From the NCBI RefSeq assembly GCF_001595645.1, contig NZ_LNKT01000001.1:186001-250000 (forward strand): a stretch of 64,000 bases of DNA, given 5' to 3'. Origin of the DNA: Sulfurovum riftiae (GTDB taxonomy: Bacteria; Campylobacterota; Campylobacteria; Campylobacterales; Sulfurovaceae). Below the pieces are notes generated by a model, which was given only the letters and a program-made list of their open reading frames with translations, had not been told where the DNA came from and searched no databases. A program made the position numbers and the translations under genes. Positions 15,579 through 25,355 of this stretch are shown here, piece after piece (positions within the stretch are counted from its first letter, which is position 1; each line of letters opens with the position of its first letter).

Positions 15579-18442
15579 AACTTACAAAAAAACTTACCAG
15601 AAAAGTCGACAACTTTTTCCTGCTTTTCGCGTTTTTTGCCATCATACTCTCTGCACTCTTCTTTTACCTGCTTCAGGGGGACCGAAGCATACGCAATTAC
15701 GACGAATACCGGCAAGTTCTTCAGAAGATGAATAACCTGGAGCATCAGTGGGATTCCGTCTTCTTCCAAAAATACCGCTATATTGACCATGATGAAACCA
15801 GCCGTATCTCCAAAGCATTCAACGAACAGATAGAATTTCTGGAAAAGAGTGACATGAAAAAGGAGTTCGGGAAACATATTTTTAATGATTTCAAGACACT
15901 GGAAGAGACCTATGCCAGAAAGCATGACCTTCTGATACAGTTCGAATCCCTCAATGCAAATCTCACAAACTCCATTCACACGATGTATGACCTGAAGAAA
16001 AATATCGATATGCATTACAATGGCGATCATGAAAAGAGGGAGCTTATCAATGCACTTTTCTTCAATGTGGGGCAGATCTATATGGGAATGCCCTACGATA
16101 AATTGGAATTTGACAGACTAATCACGTCTCTGAAAGTGTGTATGAATGAAGATAAACTGTTCAAATACCTTTGTCTGCATCTTGAGAATTTTGCATCAAA
16201 TGTGGAAAAGATGAACCTGATCCTGGAGCAGAATAAAAAAAATGATCTTGCAAAAGAGATTACACATCTTTCGGATGAAATGAGCCAACTTTACAGTAAA
16301 GTGCGGGAAAGACAGAAAATGATCGCCATAGGGTTCTTCCTGCTGGCATTCCTCATTTTATTCCTGCTGATCTACAATTACAAGCGGGTAAAAAAGACGG
16401 CAAAAGAACTTCTGGCATTCCGTTATGCAATAGAGAACAGCGACAATGCCATAGTGATCACAGATGTGGATCGCCATATAGAGTTCGTAAATGAAGCATT
16501 CGAGAAGCATACCGGATACAGGAAAGAGGAGGTGTACGGAGAGAATCCCAATCTCCTCAAATCGGATCTTGTTCCTGAAGAGGTCTATAGAGAGTTGAAT
16601 GAAACACTCGATCGCGGAGAGAAATGGCAGGGTGAACTGATAAACAGAAAGAAAGACGGTTCACTGCTGTATGAAAGAGCTTCTATTGTTCCCATCTTCA
16701 TGGATGGCGAACTTGTGCAGTATCTGGCTATAAAACTCGATGTCACAGAATATATCAGACAGCAGAAGATCCTGCAGCAGTCCGCAACGGTATACAACAG
16801 TATCGGAGACGGGATACTCATTACCGACAAAGATAAAAAGATCGTCTCTGTCAATCCCGCTTTCCGCAATATTTTCGGGTACAGTGAAGAGGAGTTGCTG
16901 GGTAAAGAACCTATGGTCATTATGTCCCTGAAGGAAGATGAAGTCTTCTATAAAAATATGTGGCACAGACTTCTGACAGAAGGCAGATGGTCTGGAAGGG
17001 TCGACAATAAAGCGAAAAACGGGAAGATCATCCCTGTATGGCTCACCATAGCGGTAGTAAGGAATGAAAAAGAGGAGATCCAGAATTTTATTGCCATATA
17101 CACCAATCTTGAAGAGATCATCAAAATGGAAGATAAGGCGAATTTCCTTGCCTATCATGACAGCTTGACCCAGTTGCCGAACCGCACACGGTTTGAAACC
17201 AATATCGTTGATATTCTTGAACTGGCAAAGATTGAAAAACAGAAAGTGGCCATACTTTTCATTGACCTGGACCGTTTTAAAGTGATCAATGATACATTGG
17301 GGCATCATATCGGTGATGAGATGCTGATCCAGCTTGCAAAGCGTATCCATGCACAGCTGGACAGCAATGCGTTGCTTGCACGTATCGGAGGAGATGAATT
17401 CGTGGTGGTCGTCAATCTGAAAGAGAAGAAAAAAGAAGCAGGCTTGCTGGCAGAAAAGCTGCTCTCTGTTATTCGTGAACCTATCCTTATCCATGACTAC
17501 CATCTCAATACGACCGCAAGTATCGGTATTGCCGTCTATCCTGATGACGGTGAGGACAGGAATGAGATCGTCAAGCATGCCGATTCGGCGATGTACTATG
17601 CCAAAGAGAAAGGAAAGGACAATTACCAGTTCTATACCCGCCAGCTCTCGCTCGATGTAGAAGCGAGGCTGGAACTGGAACAGGAGCTGCTGCATGCGCT
17701 GCGCAAAAAAGAACTGACACTCTACTATCAGCCGCAATACGACCTTGAAAGCAGGAAAGTGGTCGGTGCGGAAGCACTGCTGAGATGGAGAAATGAACAT
17801 CTCGGTATTGTACCTCCGGACAGATTCATCTCTATTGCCGAAGAGACGGGCATCATTATCGATATCGGATATTTTGTCTTTGAAGAAGCCTGTCAGACAT
17901 ATATGCAGTGGCAGAAAGAAGGACTGGATGTCGGGAGTATCTCCCTTAATATATCGAGTATCCAGTTCCGTGAAGAGGATATATTCAAGCGTTTTGAAGA
18001 GATCATTCTGCGTACAGGGATCCCTGCACACAAGATAGAGATAGAGATCACAGAGCGTTTTATTATGGAGTACTCGACGATCAACCTCACTATCCTGGAA
18101 GATCTGCGTAATATCGGCTGCAAGATCTCGATCGATGATTTCGGAACAGGGTACTCTTCAATGAGTTACATCAAAAGTCTGGCACTCGATACGATCAAGA
18201 TCGATAAATCCTTCATTGCTGACCTCCCTCATGATTCCCATGATGCAGAAGTATCCAAAGCGATCATCGCACTCTCCAAGAGTCTGGGATACCAGGTAGT
18301 GGCAGAAGGTATAGAGACGGCGGAGCAGGAAGCTTTTTTAAAGACACACGGCTGTGATATAGGACAGGGGTTCTATTTCGCCAAACCGATGCCTTCGGAA
18401 GATTTCATTGCTTTTGTCAAAGAAAAAGAAAAAAAACAATAA
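15575..18442 (+). CDS. Membrane PAS-PAS-GGDEF-EAL signalling protein
   Basis: 955 residues. A transmembrane helix at about 14-37, a periplasmic helical sensor region to about 245, a second helix (GFFLLAFLILFLLIYNY), two PAS domains (about 275-395 and 400-515), a GGDEF domain with intact GGDEF at 605-609, and an EAL domain with EAL at 733-735. The EAL partner residues (EITE, DDFGTGYSS, KIDKSF, AEGIET) are all kept, so both synthesis and breakdown of cyclic di-GMP are possible. It overlaps the peroxidase gene by 4 bases, which links it to oxidant or redox sensing only by position. Confidence 0.93.
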   Translation: MKLTKKLTRKVDNFFLLFAFFAIILSALFFYLLQGDRSIRNYDEYRQVLQKMNNLEHQWDSVFFQKYRYIDHDETSRISKAFNEQIEFLEKSDMKKEFGKHIFNDFKTLEETYARKHDLLIQFESLNANLTNSIHTMYDLKKNIDMHYNGDHEKRELINALFFNVGQIYMGMPYDKLEFDRLITSLKVCMNEDKLFKYLCLHLENFASNVEKMNLILEQNKKNDLAKEITHLSDEMSQLYSKVRERQKMIAIGFFLLAFLILFLLIYNYKRVKKTAKELLAFRYAIENSDNAIVITDVDRHIEFVNEAFEKHTGYRKEEVYGENPNLLKSDLVPEEVYRELNETLDRGEKWQGELINRKKDGSLLYERASIVPIFMDGELVQYLAIKLDVTEYIRQQKILQQSATVYNSIGDGILITDKDKKIVSVNPAFRNIFGYSEEELLGKEPMVIMSLKEDEVFYKNMWHRLLTEGRWSGRVDNKAKNGKIIPVWLTIAVVRNEKEEIQNFIAIYTNLEEIIKMEDKANFLAYHDSLTQLPNRTRFETNIVDILELAKIEKQKVAILFIDLDRFKVINDTLGHHIGDEMLIQLAKRIHAQLDSNALLARIGGDEFVVVVNLKEKKKEAGLLAEKLLSVIREPILIHDYHLNTTASIGIAVYPDDGEDRNEIVKHADSAMYYAKEKGKDNYQFYTRQLSLDVEARLELEQELLHALRKKELTLYYQPQYDLESRKVVGAEALLRWRNEHLGIVPPDRFISIAEETGIIIDIGYFVFEEACQTYMQWQKEGLDVGSISLNISSIQFREEDIFKRFEEIILRTGIPAHKIEIEITERFIMEYSTINLTILEDLRNIGCKISIDDFGTGYSSMSYIKSLALDTIKIDKSFIADLPHDSHDAEVSKAIIALSKSLGYQVVAEGIETAEQEAFLKTHGCDIGQGFYFAKPMPSEDFIAFVKEKEKKQ

Positions 18443-18496
18443 ACCGACAAAATGGAGTATACTTATCCAGAAGGTTCAAAATTGAAAGGATTGTTA

Positions 18497-19690
18497 ATGA
18501 TGAAAAAATTATTTTATATTTCAGTAGGGTTTTTTATACTCTCATCGCTTCTGCAGGCTGAAGAGGCAAAAGTAAAGAAAGTGGTCAAGAAAGAGGCCTA
18601 TCACGCTGTCTGGCAGACCATATACGGCGGCAGTGAAGATGACATAGCCTACGGGATCGTTGCACTTGAGAACGGTGACAGTGCCATTGTGGGAACCTGT
18701 AAATCCTACGGTGCCAAGCGTACGGATATCTGTCTGGTGAGAATGTCGGCGGACGGGAACATGAAATGGCGGCTTTGGCTGGGCGGTGCCAAAAAAGATG
18801 AAGGAAAGGCCATTGCCCGTGCTGCGGACGGTTCCATCCTGGTTCTGGGACGATCCAAGTCCTTTGGAAACAAGTATGACTACGACCTCTATGTGGCCAA
18901 GATCTCTCTGGACGGTAAGAAAATATGGGAAAAGAGTCTTGGCGGTGAGCGTGACGAGTATGCAGGGGGGATCGCCGGTACCGATGATGGCGGTGTCCTG
19001 CTGGTAGGTGCAAGCGAATCATACGGTGACGGGGACAAAGATATTTATATCGCTAAACTGACCAAAGAGGGAAAACTTGTTTCCGCCCATACGGTCGGAG
19101 GAAAAAAAGAAGATGTCGCAACAGCACTGACACGGACACGTGACGGGAAGATGGTGCTGGTCGGCTACAGAGAGACAGAACGTGTGGGTGACAGTGATTT
19201 CCTCATTATGCAGATGGACCAGAACGGTAAACAGCGCTGGGTGAAGACCTTTGGCGGAAAATATGAAGATATGCTCTTTGGTGTGACGGCGACCATAGAC
19301 AACGGTATCGTTGCGATCGGAAGTACCCGCTCCTACGGAAGTTCCCAGAGTGACCTTACGGTCATGAAGATCGACAGCAAAGGCAAGACCATCTGGCACA
19401 AGATCTACGGATTCAAATATTATGAGTACGGCGAAGCGGTAGCGACGACACGTGACGGCGGGTTCATGCTGGTCGGCGGTACCAACACGCTGGGCAAAGG
19501 CAATCACAGTGTTTATGTCCTGGCACTTGACAAAGCAGGCGAGCTTATCTGGTCACATGTGTATGGCGATGAGAGAAAAGATGTGGGGCATGGCGTAGCA
19601 AGAATGAGCGACGGATCGATGATCGTTGTCGGCGAGAGCAACAGTTTCAAACGTGCCAAGAACTTCTTTATGATCAAGCTGGCCAAGTAG
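18497..19690 (+). CDS. Secreted beta-propeller-like repeat protein
   Basis: 397 residues from ATG 18497 (AAAGGATTGTTA upstream); an earlier in-frame ATG at 18452 has a poorer site and would bury the signal peptide. The signal peptide is KKLFYISVGFFILSSLLQA. The body consists of about seven repeats of roughly 50 residues, each with a form of W-x-x-x-x-GG-x-x-x-D, then DGG or DGS and a strand such as MLVGGTNT, and D-x-D-x-x-x-x-K-x-D-x-x-G-K. This pattern belongs to uncharacterised propeller proteins. No catalytic motif is seen; it probably binds something in the periplasm or outside the cell. Confidence 0.75.
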   Translation: MMKKLFYISVGFFILSSLLQAEEAKVKKVVKKEAYHAVWQTIYGGSEDDIAYGIVALENGDSAIVGTCKSYGAKRTDICLVRMSADGNMKWRLWLGGAKKDEGKAIARAADGSILVLGRSKSFGNKYDYDLYVAKISLDGKKIWEKSLGGERDEYAGGIAGTDDGGVLLVGASESYGDGDKDIYIAKLTKEGKLVSAHTVGGKKEDVATALTRTRDGKMVLVGYRETERVGDSDFLIMQMDQNGKQRWVKTFGGKYEDMLFGVTATIDNGIVAIGSTRSYGSSQSDLTVMKIDSKGKTIWHKIYGFKYYEYGEAVATTRDGGFMLVGGTNTLGKGNHSVYVLALDKAGELIWSHVYGDERKDVGHGVARMSDGSMIVVGESNSFKRAKNFFMIKLAK

Positions 19691-19720
19691 GTTCCCGCAA
19701 GCCGATTAATTTTTTTTGGC

Positions 19721-19770
19721 TATAATTATAGACTTTTAAAAGGGGGCTTTCTGCTTTGGAGAGTCTCCAA
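19721..19770 (+). promoter_or_regulatory. thrC promoter with palindrome
   Basis: A TGGCTATAAT extended -10 box (TATAAT 19721-19726) is followed, in the expected 5' leader, by TTGGAGAGTCTCCAA (19756-19770), a palindrome with 7-bp arms and one central base. The palindrome lies 20 bases before the thrC ATG and could be an operator or a leader hairpin. Confidence 0.5.
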
Positions 19771-19790
19771 TACATAACAGGATACTATAG

Positions 19791-21257
19791 ATGCAATTCA
19801 TTGAGACACGGGGAAATGACGGGAAGAAGCCGTCATCCGTACAGTTTTCAGAAGCGATACTCAGTCCAAGTGCAAGTTACGGAGGACTTTATGTCCCTCA
19901 GGCACTTCCGAACCTGGATAAAGATTTTTTGGAGAAGCACCTCTCCAGCCACTACAAAACACTGGCACTCGATTTTCTCGACAGATTCGGTATAGATATC
20001 TCCAAAGAGGTACTTGAAAGTGCGGTAAGCAGGTATGACGGCTTTGACGATCCGCAAAACCCTGTACCGGTCGTACAGATAGAAAATGACTGTTTCGTCT
20101 CAGAACTCTATCATGGGCAGACACGTGCATTCAAAGATATGGCGCTGCAGCCTTTTGGATACATTCTGAGCAAGTCGGCACAGGCAAGAGGCGAGAATTA
20201 CCTCATTATGGCGGCTACCAGCGGCGATACCGGACCGGCAACGCTTGAAACCTTCAAGAACCAGGCAAACATCAAAGTGGCCTGTCTCTACCCTGACGGA
20301 GGAACCTCCGACGTTCAAAGACTGCAAATGGTCACGGAAGATGCGAAGAACCTGAAAGTGATCGGTGTCAAAGGGAACTTCGATGACACGCAGCATGCAC
20401 TCAAAGAGCTGTTGGCTTCAGAAGATTTCAAACAGGAGCTTGCAGCACGCGGCATCAAACTCTCTGCCGCCAATTCGGTGAATTTCGGACGTATCATCTT
20501 CCAGATCATCTACCATATCCACTCTTACCTGGAACTGGTCAGGCAGAGTGCCATCAAGATGGGTGAAGCGGTCTACATGGTCGTGCCAAGCGGGAACTTC
20601 GGGAATGCATTGGGCGCCTACTACGCCAAAAAAGCCGGCCTGCCGGTCAAAAAGATCCTCATTGCCTCCAACATCAACAATATCCTTACAGACTGGATCA
20701 AGACAGGTATCTATGATATCAGCGACAGAGAGTTGATCCTGACTGAATCTCCGGCAATGGATATACTGAAGAGTTCGAACATAGAACGTGTGATGTTCGA
20801 CAAGTTCGGTGCCCAAAGGACCAGAGAGCTGATGGAAGATCTGAACAGGAACAACCGCTTCCAGCTGACTGCCGAAGAGTTGGCATCGCTGCAGGAGGAT
20901 TTTGCTGCGACATTCTCCAGTGATGAAGAGGGAGAAGCAGTGATCGCAGCCTATGCGAAAAAAGGCTACATCATGGACCCGCATACAGCAACCTGCCTGA
21001 AAGCCTATGAGACCCTGAGGGAAGAGAAGACTCCTACGATCCTCTATTCGACAGCGGAATGGACGAAGTTCAGTACAACGGTCTCCAAGGCACTGGGACA
21101 TGAGGTCCAGAGCGATGTGGAAGCATTGGCCTGGGTCTCTCAGCACGCAGGTGTACCGGTACCCTCTATGATCAATGATCTTTTCAGAAAACCGGTGATC
21201 CACGATATCGTTGTGGAAAAAGAGGATATCAAAGGAGAGATGTTGAACTTCCTGTAG
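19791..21257 (+). CDS. thrC: Threonine synthase
   Basis: 488 residues, the long proteobacterial/fungal class. The N-terminus has ETRGN and SYGGLYVPQALP; the PLP lysine lies in GQTRAFKDMALQPFG; SGDTGPATLE and PSGNFGNALGAYYAKKAGLP are cofactor-phosphate and substrate motifs. It converts O-phosphohomoserine to threonine. AACAGGATACTATAG precedes the ATG. asd, which supplies the pathway upstream, lies 9 kb away in this window. Confidence 0.95.
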   Translation: MQFIETRGNDGKKPSSVQFSEAILSPSASYGGLYVPQALPNLDKDFLEKHLSSHYKTLALDFLDRFGIDISKEVLESAVSRYDGFDDPQNPVPVVQIENDCFVSELYHGQTRAFKDMALQPFGYILSKSAQARGENYLIMAATSGDTGPATLETFKNQANIKVACLYPDGGTSDVQRLQMVTEDAKNLKVIGVKGNFDDTQHALKELLASEDFKQELAARGIKLSAANSVNFGRIIFQIIYHIHSYLELVRQSAIKMGEAVYMVVPSGNFGNALGAYYAKKAGLPVKKILIASNINNILTDWIKTGIYDISDRELILTESPAMDILKSSNIERVMFDKFGAQRTRELMEDLNRNNRFQLTAEELASLQEDFAATFSSDEEGEAVIAAYAKKGYIMDPHTATCLKAYETLREEKTPTILYSTAEWTKFSTTVSKALGHEVQSDVEALAWVSQHAGVPVPSMINDLFRKPVIHDIVVEKEDIKGEMLNFL

Positions 21258-21272
21258 TTCGGCGGACTGATC

Positions 21273-22490
21273 ATGCATAAGAAATATTCGGCCTTTTTCT
21301 TTGTCGCTGCACTCTCAATGACATTTCTGTCCGCTGAGAGCATTGTGGACTGTCGTGTCATTACCGGCGGGACAACGGAATGCAACCCTTACAGCAGCAG
21401 GCTCATCAAAGCCAAAGAGGTCGTCTACGATATAGACAAACGGAAGCTCATCGTGACCAAAACCCTTCCTGTACCGGGTAAAAAACCAAAAATGAAAGTA
21501 GTTTCGGTTGCAGATATGATCGAAAAATATGTCAAAGTGGAAGATTCCATGCGATATAGAGGTTCCCATGATATTGTCATTAAAACGACAGAGAAAAAAG
21601 AGAAACTCACAAGAGAAGAAGAACTCAAACGCCAACGTCAGAAAGTCATAGAGAAGATAGAAGCACTGAAAAAGGCGCAAGAGGAAAAACAGCTCGAAGA
21701 GCTGCGGCTTGCCGAGGAAAAAAGAAAAAAAGCCGAAGAAGAGAAAAAAAAGAATCAGGGTTACTATACTATTGTCAAAGGCGATACACTCAGTACCATT
21801 GCTGCCAAATACGGTATGAAGACCAAAGATCTCAGAGCCTTGAACCAGTTGGATAAAGATGCCAAAATAAGGATTGGAAAAAAACTTCTTATTCCTTTTT
21901 CTCAGGAGATCATAGATGCCATTGCTTCGGGGGAGTATAAAGTACAAAGTGATGATACTTTGATCTCCATTGCCCGAAAATTCAACCTTTCCCCCAAAGA
22001 GGTAGCCAAATTCAACGATCTCAAAAGTACGGCGGTCCTGCGTGTGGGGAAAACAATCCAGCTTCCTCTGCCATACAGGATCAAGGCACTTAAGGCAAAG
22101 AAAAAAGCAGAAGCGGCAGAGAAGAAACTTGCCAAGGCTCTCAAAAAAGGAAAAGGTTCAAAACTGATCCGCGGCTTTGGAAAACATAAACTCAGGGTTA
22201 CGGCCACAGCATACAGTTCCCATCGGGGACAGACCGACAAGACACCTTTCCTTGCTGCCTGGAACAACCGTATCCGCCCGGGGATGAAGATCATCGCTGT
22301 CTCGAGGGATCTCTTGACAAAATACGGACTGCGTAACGGTTCAAAGGTCAGGATCGGCGGTCTGCCCGGAATCTACAGGGTACGTGACAAAATGAACAAA
22401 CGCTACAGAAAACGTATCGATATCTATATGGGAGTGAACAGAAGAAAAGCCCTTCGCTGGGGTAGACGGAGTGTTATACTCTACTGGTAG
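21273..22490 (+). CDS. Periplasmic LysM-LysM-3D domain protein
   Basis: 405 residues with an N-terminal signal peptide (FFFVAALSMTFLSA). A Glu/Lys-rich coiled coil (about 105-162) is followed by two LysM modules (YYTIVKGDTLSTIAAKYGM and YKVQSDDTLISIARKFNL), a Lys/Ala-rich linker, and a C-terminal 3D domain (VTATAYSSHRGQTD, RIGGLPGIYRVRDKMNKR, RIDIYMG). LysM binds peptidoglycan; the 3D double-psi barrel occurs in cell-wall lytic proteins such as MltA and resuscitation factors. A role in wall remodelling is likely. It begins 15 bases after thrC and ends in a terminator shared with yebC. Confidence 0.82.
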   Translation: MHKKYSAFFFVAALSMTFLSAESIVDCRVITGGTTECNPYSSRLIKAKEVVYDIDKRKLIVTKTLPVPGKKPKMKVVSVADMIEKYVKVEDSMRYRGSHDIVIKTTEKKEKLTREEELKRQRQKVIEKIEALKKAQEEKQLEELRLAEEKRKKAEEEKKKNQGYYTIVKGDTLSTIAAKYGMKTKDLRALNQLDKDAKIRIGKKLLIPFSQEIIDAIASGEYKVQSDDTLISIARKFNLSPKEVAKFNDLKSTAVLRVGKTIQLPLPYRIKALKAKKKAEAAEKKLAKALKKGKGSKLIRGFGKHKLRVTATAYSSHRGQTDKTPFLAAWNNRIRPGMKIIAVSRDLLTKYGLRNGSKVRIGGLPGIYRVRDKMNKRYRKRIDIYMGVNRRKALRWGRRSVILYW

Positions 22491-22509
22491 TGAAGGCAAA
22501 AAACCTTCA
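22491..22509. terminator. Bidirectional terminator
   Basis: TGAAGG and CCTTCA form a 6-bp stem around an A-rich loop between two convergent stop codons. It is short but well placed for both genes. Confidence 0.5.
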
Positions 22510-22517
22510 CAAAAATA

Positions 22518-23255
22518 TCAGTTGATATTGGTATAGACGGTCTGTACATCCTCGTCCTCTTCAAGCTTGTCGATGAGCGCCTCTATCTCTTCGAGCTGTT
22601 CGTCGTTAAGTTCCACAGGAGTATTGGCGATATATTCGATGGTCGCTTTCTTCACTTCAATACCTTTGTCCTCAAGCGCTTTTGTCAACTCACCGAATGA
22701 AGTGAACTCTCCGAAGATTCTTACGATATCTTTGTCCTCACCGTTCTCCTGAGGTTCGACGTCTTCCTCTATCTCTTCAAGACCGTAGTCGATGAGGTCG
22801 AGTTCAAGCTCTTCAAGGTCCATGTCGTCCGTTTTGTCAAAAACAAATACCGCTTTTTTGGTGAACATGAAGTTGAGGGAGCCTGAGGTGAGCATCTCCG
22901 CGTTGTTCCTGTTGAGGATCGCCTTGACATTTGCAACGGTTCGTGTGTGGTTGTCCGTAGCACATTCTACGATCATCTGTACACCGTAAGGTGCCTTGAC
23001 ATCATAGGTGATCTCCTTGATATCCGCCGCATCTTTTGCCGCAGCTCTTTTGATGGCGGCATCGATGTTGTCCTTGGGCATATTTTGTGCTTTGGCATTG
23101 AGGATGGCCGTACGCAGTTTCGGGTTCATGTCAGGGTCAAGACCGCCTTCTTTCGCTGCCATGGTAATGATCTTTCCCAGTTTCGGGAAGACACGTGACA
23201 TGGTCCCCCATCGTTTCATTTTTGCTGCTTTACGGTATTCGAACGCTCTACCCAT
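22518..23255 (-). CDS. yebC: YebC/PmpR family protein (TACO1-like)
   Basis: 245 residues. The N-terminus [19 protein letters not shown] is a Campylobacterota-style YebC start; [33 protein letters not shown] and YEVKAPYGV-like segments follow, and an acidic C-terminal domain is present. The family has been described as transcriptional regulators and more recently as ribosome-associated factors that ease translation of difficult peptide stretches. It is transcribed alone; a GTAGGG repeat lies in the gap upstream. Confidence 0.93.
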   Translation of the reverse strand: MGRAFEYRKAAKMKRWGTMSRVFPKLGKIITMAAKEGGLDPDMNPKLRTAILNAKAQNMPKDNIDAAIKRAAAKDAADIKEITYDVKAPYGVQMIVECATDNHTRTVANVKAILNRNNAEMLTSGSLNFMFTKKAVFVFDKTDDMDLEELELDLIDYGLEEIEEDVEPQENGEDKDIVRIFGEFTSFGELTKALEDKGIEVKKATIEYIANTPVELNDEQLEEIEALIDKLEEDEDVQTVYTNIN

Positions 23256-23343
23256 AAGTTACTTCCTTCTATGTATTGTTTGTCGTATTATACTCCTAAA
23301 TCAATTAATAATGAACAATTAATTATTCAATGTTAAGAAAGTA

Positions 23344-23365
23344 GTAGGGTGGGCAATTGCCCACC
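23344..23365. repeat. GTAGGGTGGGC short palindrome
   Basis: GTAGGGTGGGCAATTGCCCA, followed by CC, with the palindrome GTGGGCAATTGCCCAC. It is a single-arm member of the GTAGGG-edged family in the gap before selO; no second arm is nearby. Confidence 0.7.
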
Positions 23366-23455
23366 TTATGAGGGGATATTGGAGAAAAACAATATTCATG
23401 GTGAAAGCCCAAAAAAATATGACAATGTTTAAGAAAGACAAGATAGGATAAAGAC

Positions 23456-24892
23456 ATGAAACTGAACGAAATAAAATTTACCAACCCCTATCTGAAACTT
23501 CCGGCCGAATGCCATGACCGTGTCGACCCGACACCGCTTAAAAGAGTCTTTCTTATCCATGCCAATGAGAGTGTGGCCGAAATGCTTGGTATAGACAAGG
23601 AGGAGCTCTACACGGAGGAGTTTATCGATTTTGTCAATGGTGCCTACCGCCCTGAAGGCAGTGATACTTTTGCGATGTGCTATGCCGGCCACCAGTTCGG
23701 CTTTTTTGTAGACCGTCTGGGTGACGGCCGTGCCATCAATATCGGAACGATTAACGGACAGCATCTGCAGCTCAAAGGGGCAGGTCTGACCAAGTATTCC
23801 CGTTCGGGTGACGGGCGTGCCGTGTTGCGCTCTTCCATCAGGGAGTATCTTATGAGCGAAGCGATGCACGGCCTCGGCATTGAGACCACGAGAGCTCTGG
23901 CTATCATCGGCTCCGGGCAGCAGGTGATCCGTGAAGACTGGGAGAACGGTGCCATTGTGCTTCGTGTCTCGCCTTCATGGGTACGTTTCGGCACCTTCGA
24001 GTATTTTGCCCACAAAAAGAAGTTCAAGGAGCTGGAAGCGTTGGCGGATTATGCCATCGAGGAGTCCTACCCGCATCTTGTCGGGGAAGAGAATGCCTAT
24101 GCACATTTCTTTACAGAAGTTATGGGGAAAACTGCCAGGCTGATGGCAGAGTGGCAGACAGTCGGCTTCAACCACGGTGTGATGAACACGGACAATATGT
24201 CCATTGCCGGACTAACGATCGACTACGGTCCCTACGCTTTCCTCGACGAGTACGATGCAGCCTATGTCTGCAATCATACCGATCATCACGGACGTTACAG
24301 TTTCGGAAACCAGCCGACCATAGGCGAATGGAATCTGCGTGCCCTGATGGCGGCACTCTCTCCGCTTATACGGATGGAACAGATGGAGAAAAGTATGGCG
24401 CACTACTGGCGTATCTACCGCGATCGCTATCTCTACCTGATGACAAAAAAACTTGGGTTTGACGAAGTACAGGAGGGTGACCTTGACCTGGTCAAGCATC
24501 TGCTTGGCACACTGCAGGGATTGTCTGTGGATTATACACTTTTCTTCAGGACCCTGAGCCGGTACAGTGGCGACAGGGCAGCCATTCTGAAACTGGGACT
24601 CTACCATCAGCCGATGATCGACTGGCTCGATGACTATGACAAAAGGCTTGAGAAGAACACTTCGACCCGGGAGCAGAGGGCAGAGAAGATGCTTAAGACC
24701 AACCCGAAATATGTTCTGAAGAACTATATGTTCCAGGAGGCCATCGATGCGGCGCATAAGCATGATTTCACGGTGGTCGACCAGCTTTTCCGCATAGCAC
24801 AGGACCCTTATGCCGAGCATCCGGAGTTCGAGCGCTGGGCAGGTCCTACACCGAGTGAATTCAAGAACACGAAACTGAGCTGCTCCTCTTAA
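23456..24892 (+). CDS. selO: SelO pseudokinase-type protein AMPylase
   Basis: 478 residues, in the range of bacterial SelO (YdiU/UPF0061). LQLKGAGLTKYSRSGDGRA contains the flipped nucleotide-binding loop; SSIREYLMSEAMHGLGIETT, NHGVMNTDNMSIAGLTIDYG and FLDEYD are family signatures. SelO transfers AMP to Ser, Thr or Tyr of proteins in redox homeostasis. The protein ends in Cys-Ser-Ser, where vertebrate SelO has selenocysteine-Ser-Ser; here it is a plain TGC codon. GATAGGATAAAGAC precedes the ATG. Confidence 0.94.
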   Translation: MKLNEIKFTNPYLKLPAECHDRVDPTPLKRVFLIHANESVAEMLGIDKEELYTEEFIDFVNGAYRPEGSDTFAMCYAGHQFGFFVDRLGDGRAINIGTINGQHLQLKGAGLTKYSRSGDGRAVLRSSIREYLMSEAMHGLGIETTRALAIIGSGQQVIREDWENGAIVLRVSPSWVRFGTFEYFAHKKKFKELEALADYAIEESYPHLVGEENAYAHFFTEVMGKTARLMAEWQTVGFNHGVMNTDNMSIAGLTIDYGPYAFLDEYDAAYVCNHTDHHGRYSFGNQPTIGEWNLRALMAALSPLIRMEQMEKSMAHYWRIYRDRYLYLMTKKLGFDEVQEGDLDLVKHLLGTLQGLSVDYTLFFRTLSRYSGDRAAILKLGLYHQPMIDWLDDYDKRLEKNTSTREQRAEKMLKTNPKYVLKNYMFQEAIDAAHKHDFTVVDQLFRIAQDPYAEHPEFERWAGPTPSEFKNTKLSCSS

Positions 24893-24941
24893 GCTAAGAG
24901 CCTTTATAATAGTAAATATTTCGAGTGTAAAGGAGTGAGTG

Positions 24942-25271
24942 ATGTATTGCCTTACGACCATCGACATGCAGCCTGCAGGTGAGCTTGAAAATGAACTCAG
25001 ACATTTTTTTCACCGTATCCATACCGTGAAACGGAGATTGCAGCAGGAGCAGGACAGACTTTTTCTGAACCGCCTGCAGAGAGCACGCTGCAAAGCCAAC
25101 CTTCTGAAGATCGAGATGCTGGAAGATGAATTCCATGCGATCAGCTACAGAGATGACATCAAAGAGCTTTACCGGAAGCTCCAGCGTTATGTCAAACTTG
25201 ACCATGAGAGACTGATGTATACGTTCGGAACGGAGAATGTCGTACGTACTTCTTTGTATGTTTCTATTTGA
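24942..25271 (+). CDS. Small conserved-looking coiled-coil protein, unknown
   Basis: 109 residues from the ATG at 24942; a GTG one codon earlier is less well placed after AAAGGAG. The protein is highly charged and mostly helical, with a hairpin-like pair of helices rich in Arg and Glu (HTVKRRLQQEQDRLFLNRL, IKELYRKLQRYVKL). No signal peptide or known motif. I do not recognise a family. Codon use matches its neighbours. Confidence 0.65.
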   Translation: MYCLTTIDMQPAGELENELRHFFHRIHTVKRRLQQEQDRLFLNRLQRARCKANLLKIEMLEDEFHAISYRDDIKELYRKLQRYVKLDHERLMYTFGTENVVRTSLYVSI

Positions 25272-25355
25272 CCTGTACGGTAAACCCTGCAAATACCACA
25301 AGTGTTCGCCGGTCAGAGCCAGTGAGTACTATTCTAGAGGAAGGGGTATAAGATA

